From NCBI GenBank assembly GCA_023460535.1, contig JAEWPV010000006.1, positions 62,001 through 126,000 of the forward strand: a stretch of 64,000 bases of DNA, in the 5' to 3' direction. Of this stretch, positions 35,179 through 43,667 are shown piece by piece. Under the pieces are notes generated by a model. The model did no database searches. It was not told the DNA's origin and worked only from the letters and a program-made list of their open reading frames with translations. How positions within the stretch are numbered: position 1 is the first letter of the stretch; the number at the start of each line of letters is the position of its first letter. The position numbers and the translations under genes are program-made. The stretch comes from Bacillota bacterium. Lineage in GTDB: Bacteria > Bacillota > Clostridia > Oscillospirales > Ruminococcaceae.

Positions 35179-35955
35179 ATGCAATTTAAACAGATTCGGC
35201 ATGCAACGTGTATGCTCACAATTCAAGAAAAGCGGCTTCTGGTTGACCCAATGTTATCACCTAAAGGGGTACTGCCCGCGATTGAAGGGGTGCCGAACGC
35301 CCAAAACAACCCGCTTGTAGACCTTCCGGTACCGGTAGAGGAGTTGTTGCAGTGCGATGCAATCATAGTTACCCACATGCACCGCGATCATTTTGACTCG
35401 GCGGCAGCAGAATGGTTACCAAAGCAGCTGCCGGTATTTTGCCAGCCCGAAGATGAGAAAAAGCTCACGGAGCTAGGTTTTGCGCAGGTGATACCGGTCA
35501 AGAAGCAGGTCGTGTGGCAGGGCATACGCATTTGCAGAACAAAGGCGCGGCATGGTCACGGCACCCTAGCGCTTCAGATGGCGCCTTCCTCGGGGTATAT
35601 CCTTTCCGCACAGGGTGACCCGACGGTCTACCTGACGGGCGATACGGTTTGGTGCTCATACATCAAGAAGGCAATCAATCGGCACCACCCGGATAATATC
35701 GTCTGTTATAGCGGAGAAGCGCGGTTTGCCAAAGGCAGACCCATCACCATGGATAAGGTGGATATTGTATCGGTTTGCGCCAATGCCCCCGGCGCAAAGG
35801 TAATCGCCATTCACATGGAAGCGTGGAACCATTGCCGCCTGGCAAGAGAGACGCTCTCTGAATATGTAACTGCAAACAATCTGCAAAATCAGGTATATAT
35901 ACCCCAAAATGGGGAGGAAATTACACTGGATATTACAGCTTGTCAAGGCTTGTGA
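35179..35955 (+). CDS. Metallo-beta-lactamase-fold hydrolase
   Basis: The 258-residue protein has the family's metal-binding motif HMHRDHFD (residues about 73-80), LTGDTVW and a late IAIHMEAWNHC histidine, as in UlaG-like and UPF0173-type hydrolases. The N-terminal QIRHATCMLTI strand is typical. Its 3' end overlaps the convergent pcrA gene by 23 bp. The substrate is unknown. Confidence 0.87.
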   Translation: MQFKQIRHATCMLTIQEKRLLVDPMLSPKGVLPAIEGVPNAQNNPLVDLPVPVEELLQCDAIIVTHMHRDHFDSAAAEWLPKQLPVFCQPEDEKKLTELGFAQVIPVKKQVVWQGIRICRTKARHGHGTLALQMAPSSGYILSAQGDPTVYLTGDTVWCSYIKKAINRHHPDNIVCYSGEARFAKGRPITMDKVDIVSVCANAPGAKVIAIHMEAWNHCRLARETLSEYVTANNLQNQVYIPQNGEEITLDITACQGL

Positions 35956-38296
35956 AGTTGGACATAATCTTTTTTGTCCCCCGTGTATCAAACGCGATTT
36001 CAAGCAGGGTGTCGTTGCCCATCGGCGTTGCGGAAAGAATCATGCCGTCGCCAAATATCTTGTGGCGCACCCGCTCGCCCGAAGTAAAGCTTTGCTTTGT
36101 GCCAAGCCCCTGCGGTCTGCTCGAGACATGCACCGTATCGTTTAGCCCGCCGGAGCGGTTTTGCGGTGAAGCGTAGGCGGGCGTTTGCGGCTTGCTTGCC
36201 CAGGAGGACAGCCCCGTTTCGTTTTTGAACTCGGCGGGAATCTCGGTCAAAAAGCGGGAAGGGCGGTTGCGGGAGGTTTGTCCAAACAGCATGCGCGAGG
36301 CGGCGTTTGTTATGGTCAGCTTTTCCTTTGCCCTTGTTATGGCAACATAAGCAAGGCGGCGTTCCTCCTCCACCTCCGCGGGGTCGTACATCACGCGGAT
36401 ACCGGGGAAGATTCCCTCCTCCATGCCCACGATAAACACAAACGGAAATTCCAGCCCTTTGGCGGAGTGCATGGTCATCATCACCACCGCGTCCGCGTCG
36501 CCGTCATAGTTGTCGATATCGGTAAGCAGCGAGACCTCCTCTAAAAAGCCGGAAAGAGTCGCTTCCTCATTGGTTTGGGTATATTTTATCACATTACTTA
36601 GCAGCTCGTTTAGGTTCTCTATGCGCGTCAGACCCTCGTCGCCCTGCGCGCGGAGCATGTCCATATAACCGGTCTCTTCCATCACGCTTTCAAGTAAGGT
36701 GTCCAGCTGCGTGTCCTGCGCGGTGTCGATAAAGCCCTGCATCAGGTCGCCAAACGCCCGCAGCGAAGCGGCTTTTCGTGCAAGCCCTGCGTAGTTTTCA
36801 GCCTCGCGCACCACCTCAAACAGCGAAACACCAAGGTTGTCGGCAATCTCGCGAGCCATTGCCACGGTCGCGTCACCAATGCCGCGCTTCGGTTCGTTGA
36901 TAATGCGCGAAAGCCGCACCGCATCGGCAGGGTTGTTAATCACCGCAAGATAAGCGAGGATGTCCTTAATCTCTTTGCGCTCGTAAAAGCGCAACCCGCC
37001 GATGATACGGTAGGGGATAGCAGCCTTAATAAAGTGCTGCTCCAACTGAGCGGATTGCGCGTTCATACGGTAAAGAATCGCGTGGTCCGCATACTTGCGC
37101 CCGGTGCGCACGTTCTCTTCAATGGTGGCGGCCACGAATGCGCTTTCGTCCTCCGCGCTCGACGCACGGTATACCAGCACCTGCTCGCCTTTGTCGTTGC
37201 TTGTCCACAGCTCCTTGCCCTTGCGCTGGGTGTTGTGCGAGATTACCCGATTGGCGGCGTCAAGGATGGTCTGGGTGCTGCGGTAGTTCTGTTCCAGTCT
37301 CACCACCACGGCATTGGCAAACTGCTTTTCAAACGAAAGGATGTTTTCTATCGTCGCACCGCGAAAGCGGTAGATGCTCTGGTCGTCGTCGCCCACTACG
37401 CAGATGCGCTTATGAGAGGCAGAAAGCAGCCCCACCAGCCGGTATTGGGCATGATTGGTGTCCTGATACTCATCCACCATCACATAGGCAAACCGGCGCT
37501 GCCAGGCGGTCAGAATATCGGGGAACTGCTCAAACAGACGAACAGTACAGACGATCAGATCGTCAAAATCAAGCGCGTTGGCGGCTTTTAACCGTTTGGT
37601 ATACAGGGCATATAGCTCCGAGACCTTTGTCTCGCGGAACTCGCCGTTCGCCTCAGCTTTCGCTTGCTCGGGCGTTAACAGGCGGTCCTTTAACCGGCTG
37701 ATTGAGCCGAGCACCTGCTTTGGCGGAAATTGCTTGTCGCTTAAGTTAAGCTCCTTTAAGCAATCCTTCAGCACGCGTACCGAGTCGTCGGTGTCGTATA
37801 TCGTAAAGCTTTTATCGTACCCAAGCGCTTCAATTTCTCGGCGCAATATCCTTGCGCACACCGAGTGGAAGGTGCCCGCCCAGATGTCTCTTGCGCTCTC
37901 GCCTAGCTTGCGCTCCAACCGATCCTTCAGCTCGCCCGCCGCTTTGTTGGTAAAGGTGATGGCAAGCACATTCCATGCCTTGGGCGGGTTGTCCGCAAGC
38001 AGCCATCGTACCCGGTCAGGGTCGGAAACCCCGCTCTCCAAGCAGGACGACAGAAAATCAAGGTCGCCGGGCGTTACATCTTGGGGTATGTAGTCGCCGT
38101 GGTAAGCGTTGCCGTACTCGATTAGGTACGCGATGCGGTTGACGATAACGGTGGTTTTGCCGCTACCCGCTCCCGCAAGAATCAGCAGCGGGCTTTGGGT
38201 ATTAAACACCGCCGCGCGCTGGGTTTGGTTTAGTCCCGCGTACTCCTTTTCCAGCAGCTTTCTTTTTAGGTCTATGTAAGTGGAGCGTATGTCCAT
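35933..38296 (-). CDS. pcrA: ATP-dependent DNA helicase PcrA/UvrD
   Basis: The 787-residue protein has all superfamily 1A motifs: Walker A LAGAGSGKTTVIVNRIAYL, AITFTNKAAGEL, VDEYQDTNHAQY, VVGDDDQSIYRFRGA, RLEQNYRS, MTMHSAKGLEF and VAITRAKEKL. It unwinds DNA during repair and rolling-circle replication and removes RecA. The last 100 residues are a variable tail ending in an RNA-polymerase-binding type Tudor fold (RVRHKIFGDGMIL). The promoter region contains a LexA-type box between the -35 and -10 elements. Confidence 0.95.
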   Translation of the reverse strand: MDIRSTYIDLKRKLLEKEYAGLNQTQRAAVFNTQSPLLILAGAGSGKTTVIVNRIAYLIEYGNAYHGDYIPQDVTPGDLDFLSSCLESGVSDPDRVRWLLADNPPKAWNVLAITFTNKAAGELKDRLERKLGESARDIWAGTFHSVCARILRREIEALGYDKSFTIYDTDDSVRVLKDCLKELNLSDKQFPPKQVLGSISRLKDRLLTPEQAKAEANGEFRETKVSELYALYTKRLKAANALDFDDLIVCTVRLFEQFPDILTAWQRRFAYVMVDEYQDTNHAQYRLVGLLSASHKRICVVGDDDQSIYRFRGATIENILSFEKQFANAVVVRLEQNYRSTQTILDAANRVISHNTQRKGKELWTSNDKGEQVLVYRASSAEDESAFVAATIEENVRTGRKYADHAILYRMNAQSAQLEQHFIKAAIPYRIIGGLRFYERKEIKDILAYLAVINNPADAVRLSRIINEPKRGIGDATVAMAREIADNLGVSLFEVVREAENYAGLARKAASLRAFGDLMQGFIDTAQDTQLDTLLESVMEETGYMDMLRAQGDEGLTRIENLNELLSNVIKYTQTNEEATLSGFLEEVSLLTDIDNYDGDADAVVMMTMHSAKGLEFPFVFIVGMEEGIFPGIRVMYDPAEVEEERRLAYVAITRAKEKLTITNAASRMLFGQTSRNRPSRFLTEIPAEFKNETGLSSWASKPQTPAYASPQNRSGGLNDTVHVSSRPQGLGTKQSFTSGERVRHKIFGDGMILSATPMGNDTLLEIAFDTRGTKKIMSNFTSLDKL

Positions 38297-38430
38297 AGTC
38301 GGTACCGTACTTTCCCGAAATTATGCTGTAAAAAACACAATTGCGAATAATGTTGTTGCAAACGACGCAAACGCCACGAGGCGGATGTCTACGTTTTGTG
38401 CAGTAGCCCGCCCTTGGCAATCATCTATAT

Positions 38431-38459
38431 ATTATAGCAAAACGTCTGTTCGAAATCAA
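38431..38459 (-). promoter_or_regulatory. Sigma-A-type promoter of pcrA
   Basis: On the minus strand TTGATT (38454-38459) and TATAAT (38431-38436) are separated by 17 bp. It is about 130 bp upstream of the pcrA start. A LexA-like box lies inside the spacer. Confidence 0.75.
38439..38452 (-). promoter_or_regulatory. Probable LexA (SOS) box in the pcrA promoter
   Basis: On the minus strand CGAACAGACGTTTT matches the Firmicutes LexA consensus CGAACRNRYGTTYG at all but the last position. It fills the spacer between the -35 and -10 elements, where repressor binding would block RNA polymerase. That LexA binds here is inference from consensus and position. Confidence 0.65.
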
Positions 38460-38512
38460 ACAAATGCCGATTATTTTACAGTTCTGTTTGCAGTAGCCCT
38501 TGCGCAATAAAA

Positions 38513-38546
38513 AAGAGACGGTGCAAAAATGAATGCACCGTCTCTT
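38513..38546 (-). terminator. Intrinsic terminator after mazF
   Basis: On the minus strand AAGAGACGGTGC and GCACCGTCTCTT pair around a ten-base loop, followed by a run of T. It ends the mazF transcript just upstream of the pcrA promoter. Confidence 0.87.
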
Positions 38547-38587
38547 ATTGCGGCATGGGAGCAAGAGAACACAAAAAAGCCTATGTT

Positions 38588-38962
38588 CTATGTAAGCTCC
38601 CCCTGCACTCTGCCTTCCGCCGCTAAGCCGAAGCTGATGGTAAGGGCCTTGTCTACCTGCTGCATCGAGCCGTCGTCCAACTGCCCCATACGCTCTTTGA
38701 GCCTCCGCTTGTCAATGGTCCGTATCTGCTCCAGCAGAACAACCGATTCCTTGGATAGCCCGCAGCCCTCTGCGTCAAGGGTAATATGTGTCGGCAGCTT
38801 GGCTTTTTCTTTTTGACTGGTAATCGCCGCCGCTATTACGGTGGGGCTGTACTTGTTGCCAACGTCGTTTTGCACAATCAGCACCGGGCGTATTCCGCCC
38901 TGCTCCGAGCCTACAACCGGGCTCAGGTCGGCGTAATAGATATCTCCCCGTTTCACTGCCAT
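38588..38962 (-). CDS. MazF/NdoA-type endoribonuclease toxin
   Basis: The 124-residue protein reads VKRGDIYYADLSPVVGSEQGGIRPVLIVQND and ends with the helix GRLDD-like QLDDGSMQQVDKALTISFGL, the PemK/MazF fold. Active members cleave mRNA at short sites. The frame is open to 39016, but the N-terminus MAVKRGD at 38962 fits the family; a GGAG lies nearby. No MazE-type antitoxin gene is visible upstream in 38963-39174, where one is usual, nor downstream. It is therefore an orphan in this window. Confidence 0.9.
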   Translation of the reverse strand: MAVKRGDIYYADLSPVVGSEQGGIRPVLIVQNDVGNKYSPTVIAAAITSQKEKAKLPTHITLDAEGCGLSKESVVLLEQIRTIDKRRLKERMGQLDDGSMQQVDKALTISFGLAAEGRVQGELT

Positions 38963-39174
38963 GCTAACACACTCCATTTTACATTTCTTTTGCCAAGGCA
39001 GTGTAAAACAATGCACCTGACACCATTAGTTTAGCCAATTATCATCTGCGTTAATCATCCGCTCCGCTTTAGGGGAGAAAAAGTGGGGCGGGTTTATTTG
39101 TGTTCAATACAGTATATTCGACATTTCATCGGTTTGACATTCAACGCAGTGCTATCCTGCGTTCCAAACCACAT

Positions 39175-39222
39175 AAAAGCCGCGTGCCGTCCGGGTAAAA
39201 ACCGGATGCGGCACGCGGCTTG
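39175..39222 (-). terminator. Intrinsic terminator after glmS
   Basis: On the minus strand a long perfect outer stem (AAGCCGCGTGCCG and its complement) with an inner ATCCGG/CCGGA part is followed by TTTTAT. Confidence 0.85.
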
Positions 39223-39234
39223 TGATAGATAAGG

Positions 39235-41055
39235 CTACTCCACCGTCACGGATTTTGCAAGGTTACGGGGCTTGTCGATGTCAAAGCCCTTTTCGTCGGC
39301 GGTGTAAAAAGCGAGCAGCTGCAAAACGACAGCCGTCACAAATGGGTAAAGAAACTCGTCACAGGCAGGAAGGTTTATCATGCGGTCGGCGGTCTCGTCG
39401 TCCAGTGCAACGCCGTCGGGCAGAATTGCTACCACATACGCGCCGCGCGCCTTTACCTCCTTGATGTTGCTGATGGTCTTTTCAAACAGCGCAGGCTCCA
39501 GCGCAATCGCAATAACCGGCACGCCGCCCGTAATCAGCGACAGGGTGCCGTGCTTCAGCTCTCCCGCGGCATACGCCTCGCAGTGGATATACGAAATCTC
39601 CTTAAGCTTCAGCGAGCCTTCCATCGAAAGGCAGTAGTCCCGTCCCCGACCGATAAAGAAGATGTCGGGCGCCTGCATAATGCGCTCCGCCGCGGCCTTG
39701 ATATCGCTCGGATCCTTCAGCATTCCGTCAACGATGTAGGGAAGGTCGGTCAACAACGCCGTCAGCCTGCGCGCCTCGTCGTCGGTTATTCTGCCTGAAA
39801 GCAACGCCATACGAATGCCCAGCAAATGCAGTACCGCAAGCTGAACCATATAGGCCTTGGTGCTCGCCACAGCTATCTCCACACCGGCATAGGTGTAAAT
39901 GACGCTGTCCGCCTCGCGCGCGATGGAGGAGCCGACGACGTTAACAATGGCAAGGGTCTTAGCACCCTTAGCCTTGGCAAGACGCAGCGCGGCCAGGGTG
40001 TCGGCGGTTTCGCCCGATTGCGATATGATAATCACCAAATCGCCTTCGCCCACCAGCGGGTCGCGGTAACGGAACTCCGAAGCAATATCCACATGCACAG
40101 GGACACGGGCAAAGCGCTCAATCATGCTCTTGCCTACCAACCCTGCATGCATTGCGGTGCCGCAGGCGGTAATGTGTACCGATTTCGCGTCTTTAAGCAG
40201 CCGGTCAGGCACGGCGTCCTGCGTAAAGTCCGGCACGCCGTTTTTAATGCGGGGGGATATGGTGTTGCGAATGGCACACGGCTGTTCAAAGATCTCTTTT
40301 AACATAAAATGCGAGTAACCGCCCTTTTGCGCCTGCTCGGCAGAGAAAGCGGCGGTCTGTAGCTCTTTTTCCATTACGCTGTCGTCGGGGGCTAAAAAGG
40401 TAATGCTGTCGCTCTTTAATACCGCAATTTCGCCCTCGTCCAAAATGTAATACTGTTTGGTGTAAGCAAGAATGGCGGGGATATCCGAGGCGATAAAGTT
40501 TTCGCCCTCGCTCGTTGCCACGATGAGCGGGCTATCCTTGCGAACGGCAAAGATGGTACCCGGCAGGTCACTAAACAGGATGCCCAGCGCATACGCGCCA
40601 CGCACCAGCGCAAGGGTTTTGCGTATGGCTGCAATCGGGTCGCCGTCGTACAGGCTGTCAAGCAGCCGAACCACCGACTCGGTATCGGTTTGGGTAACAA
40701 ATGTAGTCCCCGCCTTTTGCAGCTCCTCGCGTATTTCCATGTAGTTTTCAATAATGCCGTTGTGTACGATCGAAACCCTGCCCGCCGTATGGGGGTGGGA
40801 GTTTACATCGGACGGTGCGCCGTGGGTTGCCCAGCGGGTATGCCCAATGCCGCAGCCGGACGAGAGGTCGCCGGCGGTAGAAAGCCGTTGCTCAAGACTT
40901 ACAATTTTACCCACAGACTTGACTGTTTTAAGCGTATTATGACTAAACACCGTAATACCGGCGGAATCATACCCGCGGTATTCCAGCATCTTTAGGCCGT
41001 CGATTAACACTTCTGTGGCATTTCGGGCGCCAACATAGCCTACTATTCCACACAT
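39235..41055 (-). CDS. glmS: Glutamine--fructose-6-phosphate aminotransferase
   Basis: The 606-residue protein begins MCGIVGYVG with the N-terminal catalytic cysteine of the glutaminase domain (to about residue 240). The two SIS domains follow, with ITACGTAMHAGLVG, IISQSGETADTLAALR and the C-terminal DKPRNLAKSVTVE. It makes glucosamine 6-phosphate, the first committed step to UDP-GlcNAc for the cell wall. The leader contains a glmS ribozyme, which senses the product and cuts the message. Confidence 0.97.
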   Translation of the reverse strand: MCGIVGYVGARNATEVLIDGLKMLEYRGYDSAGITVFSHNTLKTVKSVGKIVSLEQRLSTAGDLSSGCGIGHTRWATHGAPSDVNSHPHTAGRVSIVHNGIIENYMEIREELQKAGTTFVTQTDTESVVRLLDSLYDGDPIAAIRKTLALVRGAYALGILFSDLPGTIFAVRKDSPLIVATSEGENFIASDIPAILAYTKQYYILDEGEIAVLKSDSITFLAPDDSVMEKELQTAAFSAEQAQKGGYSHFMLKEIFEQPCAIRNTISPRIKNGVPDFTQDAVPDRLLKDAKSVHITACGTAMHAGLVGKSMIERFARVPVHVDIASEFRYRDPLVGEGDLVIIISQSGETADTLAALRLAKAKGAKTLAIVNVVGSSIAREADSVIYTYAGVEIAVASTKAYMVQLAVLHLLGIRMALLSGRITDDEARRLTALLTDLPYIVDGMLKDPSDIKAAAERIMQAPDIFFIGRGRDYCLSMEGSLKLKEISYIHCEAYAAGELKHGTLSLITGGVPVIAIALEPALFEKTISNIKEVKARGAYVVAILPDGVALDDETADRMINLPACDEFLYPFVTAVVLQLLAFYTADEKGFDIDKPRNLAKSVTVE

Positions 41056-41136
41056 AGAAGATAATCTCCTTATTTAGTTATTAATGATATTCATGGGACG
41101 CATAAGCGCGCCATGATAACGTGCCATGTCCGCATC

Positions 41137-41275
41137 TTTGTTTTTCGGTTGCCCGACAGTTTGTATGCAGACTTCGCTTTAGGCACAAAGCGGAGAGGCA
41201 TCCGCCGAATGCTTCGATACTCCTCTCACCTCGTGAACCCCGCAGTATATACGGGGTGCTTGGCGCTTAGCAGTG
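41137..41275 (-). ncRNA. glmS self-cleaving ribozyme
   Basis: On the minus strand the leader of glmS holds the conserved core in order: AAGCGCC at the cleavage site (G1 at about 41266), a P1/P2 hairpin, ACGAGG, AGTATCGAA, then TCGGCGGATG and CCTCTCCGC, followed by the P3 and P4 hairpins (CGGGCAACCG at about 41143-41153). This matches the catalytic riboswitch that uses glucosamine 6-phosphate as cofactor to cut its own RNA, after which RNase J degrades the message. It ends about 80 bases before the glmS start. Confidence 0.95.
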
Positions 41276-41429
41276 CGTATTACGTGTGTGGTTATCATCT
41301 CCTTTGCTTACTTGTTAATTGAAGCGGGTTTTTCTGTAGGGGGTCCTCCTTTCGTACAAGTAGTATGCTACAACACGTTTTTTCATGCCGAGAAAGGGGT
41401 AAAAGTGAAACGCATCGCGCTTACATTAC

Positions 41430-41458
41430 ATTATAGCGAGCGGCCTGTGCAAAGTAAA
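41430..41458 (-). promoter_or_regulatory. Sigma-A-type promoter of glmS
   Basis: On the minus strand TTTACT (41453-41458) and TATAAT (41430-41435) are separated by 17 bp. Transcription would begin about 155 bases before the ribozyme cleavage site. Confidence 0.65.
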
Positions 41459-41527
41459 CAGCTTTGTATGAACAGCGGCAGATAGTTAAACAGATTGCGG
41501 CAAGCCAACAATTCCTATTTTAACTTG

Positions 41528-41556
41528 TTGATATCATCCTGCGGCTATGCTATAAT
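41528..41556 (+). promoter_or_regulatory. Sigma-A-type promoter of the kinase-like gene
   Basis: TTGATA and TATAAT are separated by 17 bp. The leader to the TTG start at 41765 is about 200 bases and shows no recognised riboswitch. Confidence 0.7.
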
Positions 41557-41764
41557 TTTTAGAAGATAAAAACTTGTCGAACAAACACGCATAGATTGGC
41601 GAACGTGCCGAAACACAGCGCCTTACAGGCGTTGACCGACGCAACAATGCCTTCACAACTATTTCAACACCATATGCAAGCCATTTCTGCGTACTGCTGT
41701 ATCCGTACACCAAGTGCGCCGTGGTACAAAATAGAACAAAGAGTAACACAAGGGGGATACCGCT

Positions 41765-43246
41765 TTGGATAACAACCAGTTTCGCGGCTTTGACATAGTC
41801 GAAGAGCTAGGCAGCGGCGCCTTTTCCAAAACCGTACTTGCGGAGCAAAACGGCAAACGCGCTGTGATAAAAACCATAGAGATGCCCAACGATGCAACAC
41901 TGCAGGAGCGCACACCCGAATATGTAAAAAGCGAGGAGTTTGCCGAGGCGATGCGTACGGCGGGCACCCAGCTTAATCGTCTGCTCAAAACGCTGGTGGG
42001 AATGCCCGACACAGCGGGGCTGATGCGGTATTACGACTATACCCTTAGTCTTGACAGCGACAAAGGCATATACACCCTTGCCATTTTAATGGAGCATGAT
42101 ACCCCCCTGAACGTTTTGCTTGAATCGGGGGAGGTGCCGGTGGGCGCCGTGCTGCGCATGGCAAGCCAGCTGTGCGAAGGGCTGGATGCCATGCACAAGA
42201 AGTATGTGGTGCACGGCAATATCAAGGAGTCAAATATCTTCTACAACCCCAGAACCGGTTTTATGCTCGGCGACTTCTACATAAACGACATTCTCAGTAC
42301 ATCTCTTGTGCCAGACCGGGGCTTTAAAAGCTATGGGTACCGCTTCCTTGCGCCCGAGGCGTATGAGGACGGCGAGTACTCCTACCGCACCGATATCTTC
42401 AGCCTGGGCATGATGCTGTATAAGATATTTAACAACAATCGTCTACCCTTTGCGGATGATCCAAACACATCGCTGCGCAAGGTAAAAAGCGCATGGGACG
42501 AGGCGAAGGTTTTGCCCGCACCCGTATTTGATATCCCCGAGATTACCAAGGTGCTTGCAAAGGCGACGGCATATAACGCCGACGAACGCTACTCCACCTA
42601 CCTGCAGCTTAAGGCGATTATCGACCGTCTGCTGACATCGTTGCCCAAAGAGGTGCTGTACACCAAGTTATCCGCTTCCGTACAGGAGCCGCAAAATGCG
42701 ATAAACCGTCAGGAGGTTGAGCAGCCCGCCCCTGCGCAGGAGCAGGTGACTGCAGAGAACAGCCCTGTTACAGAGCAAAATCCGCCCATTGTAAGAAAGC
42801 TAAAGCGCGTTCCCCCGCAAGCTGCCGCGCAACAGGCGCAAGCCCCCGATCTGCGTCCCGCCGACTATGAGGCGCGCGCGATGGACGGGCAGCAGGCTGT
42901 AGAGGACGAAAACCCGCTGATTCCCCAATCAATTCGGAAGGACGCCGAAGCGGACCCCAAGCACGACCGTCCCGTTCGCCCGCTGCTGCGCCACTACGAG
43001 CCGTCTGCGAGTGTGCCGGTCTACGAGCCTCCCGCCAACGAGGAAACCGAGATTACCGAAAAAAGAAAACGACCCACCAAGATTCCCAATGATGGCTTCA
43101 ACTATTTTGATTATAACAGCGAGGAATACACAGACCCCGCCCCCGGAAAGGCCCGGTTGCGTGTATTCATTATTGCACTGGTGGCGATTCTGTTGGCCGG
43201 TTTAGCAATCGGCGCGGGCTTTTTAGTAAAATTTCTGGGTGGCTAA
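41765..43246 (+). CDS. Membrane-anchored Ser/Thr protein kinase-like protein, probable pseudokinase
   Basis: Residues about 8-310 have the eukaryotic-like kinase fold: glycine loop ELGSGAFSKTV, lysine AVIK (K36), HGNIKESN, GDFY (D170), APE (196-198) and D210. The catalytic loop reads HGN (150-152) instead of HRD, so the base aspartate is replaced by asparagine, and DFG reads DFY. Lysine, asparagine 157 and the metal aspartate are kept, so ATP may bind although transfer is doubtful. A long charged, proline-rich linker leads to one C-terminal membrane helix (RVFIIALVAILLAGLAIGAG) with almost nothing outside. There are no PASTA repeats. The TTG start at 41765 is weakly preceded by AAGGGGG. Confidence 0.85.
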   Translation: MDNNQFRGFDIVEELGSGAFSKTVLAEQNGKRAVIKTIEMPNDATLQERTPEYVKSEEFAEAMRTAGTQLNRLLKTLVGMPDTAGLMRYYDYTLSLDSDKGIYTLAILMEHDTPLNVLLESGEVPVGAVLRMASQLCEGLDAMHKKYVVHGNIKESNIFYNPRTGFMLGDFYINDILSTSLVPDRGFKSYGYRFLAPEAYEDGEYSYRTDIFSLGMMLYKIFNNNRLPFADDPNTSLRKVKSAWDEAKVLPAPVFDIPEITKVLAKATAYNADERYSTYLQLKAIIDRLLTSLPKEVLYTKLSASVQEPQNAINRQEVEQPAPAQEQVTAENSPVTEQNPPIVRKLKRVPPQAAAQQAQAPDLRPADYEARAMDGQQAVEDENPLIPQSIRKDAEADPKHDRPVRPLLRHYEPSASVPVYEPPANEETEITEKRKRPTKIPNDGFNYFDYNSEEYTDPAPGKARLRVFIIALVAILLAGLAIGAGFLVKFLGG

Positions 43247-43262
43247 GCCTTATGATTGTAAT

Positions 43263-43296
43263 AAAAGACCGATGCTCAGCAAAGCGTCGGTCTTTT
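43263..43296 (+). terminator. Intrinsic terminator after the kinase-like gene
   Basis: AAAAGACCGA pairs with TCGGTCTTTT, with a short inner stem GC/GC interrupted by one mismatch. Confidence 0.8.
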
Positions 43297-43331
43297 GGCG
43301 TTTATAGGACATTAGCGAATTTTTGTACTTA

Positions 43332-43360
43332 TTGACCGCAAACCCATGTGGTGTTATAAT
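43332..43360 (+). promoter_or_regulatory. Sigma-A-type promoter of the repeat surface protein gene
   Basis: TTGACC and TATAAT are separated by 17 bp. The start codon at 43668 is about 300 bases further, so the message has an unusually long leader. Confidence 0.75.
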
Positions 43361-43397
43361 TTCCATATTCTAAGCAAGGATAAAACTGGAGGGCAAT

Positions 43398-43493
43398 ATG
43401 ATTGCCTTTATTCATTGCGCTGGAGAAGATAGTAACTTCGAATGCATGTTCTTTTCTCCATTCAACACACTTTGTGTTTTAGTCTGCGACTGA
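43398..43493 (+). CDS. Possible 31-residue leader peptide
   Basis: CTGGAGGG at 43387-43394 precedes ATG 43398, which opens a 31-codon frame ending at 43493 inside the long leader. The peptide is cysteine-rich (four cysteines) and resembles nothing known. It could be a translated leader that affects downstream expression, or chance. The ribosome binding site is its only support. Confidence 0.25.
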   Translation: MIAFIHCAGEDSNFECMFFSPFNTLCVLVCD

Positions 43494-43667
43494 GTAGCGC
43501 CCGAGTTCCTTCAATCGTCCTTGCGTGGCTAAAGTATACCGTTTTGCGCCATCCGGTTTCATGTCGTTTTATATACTACATACCGTCTTTAGGACGTATC
43601 CTCAAACAGTATGCTGGCTCGGAAATGGAGTACAGCAAATCGTTAACAATGTGACGGAGGAATAACT

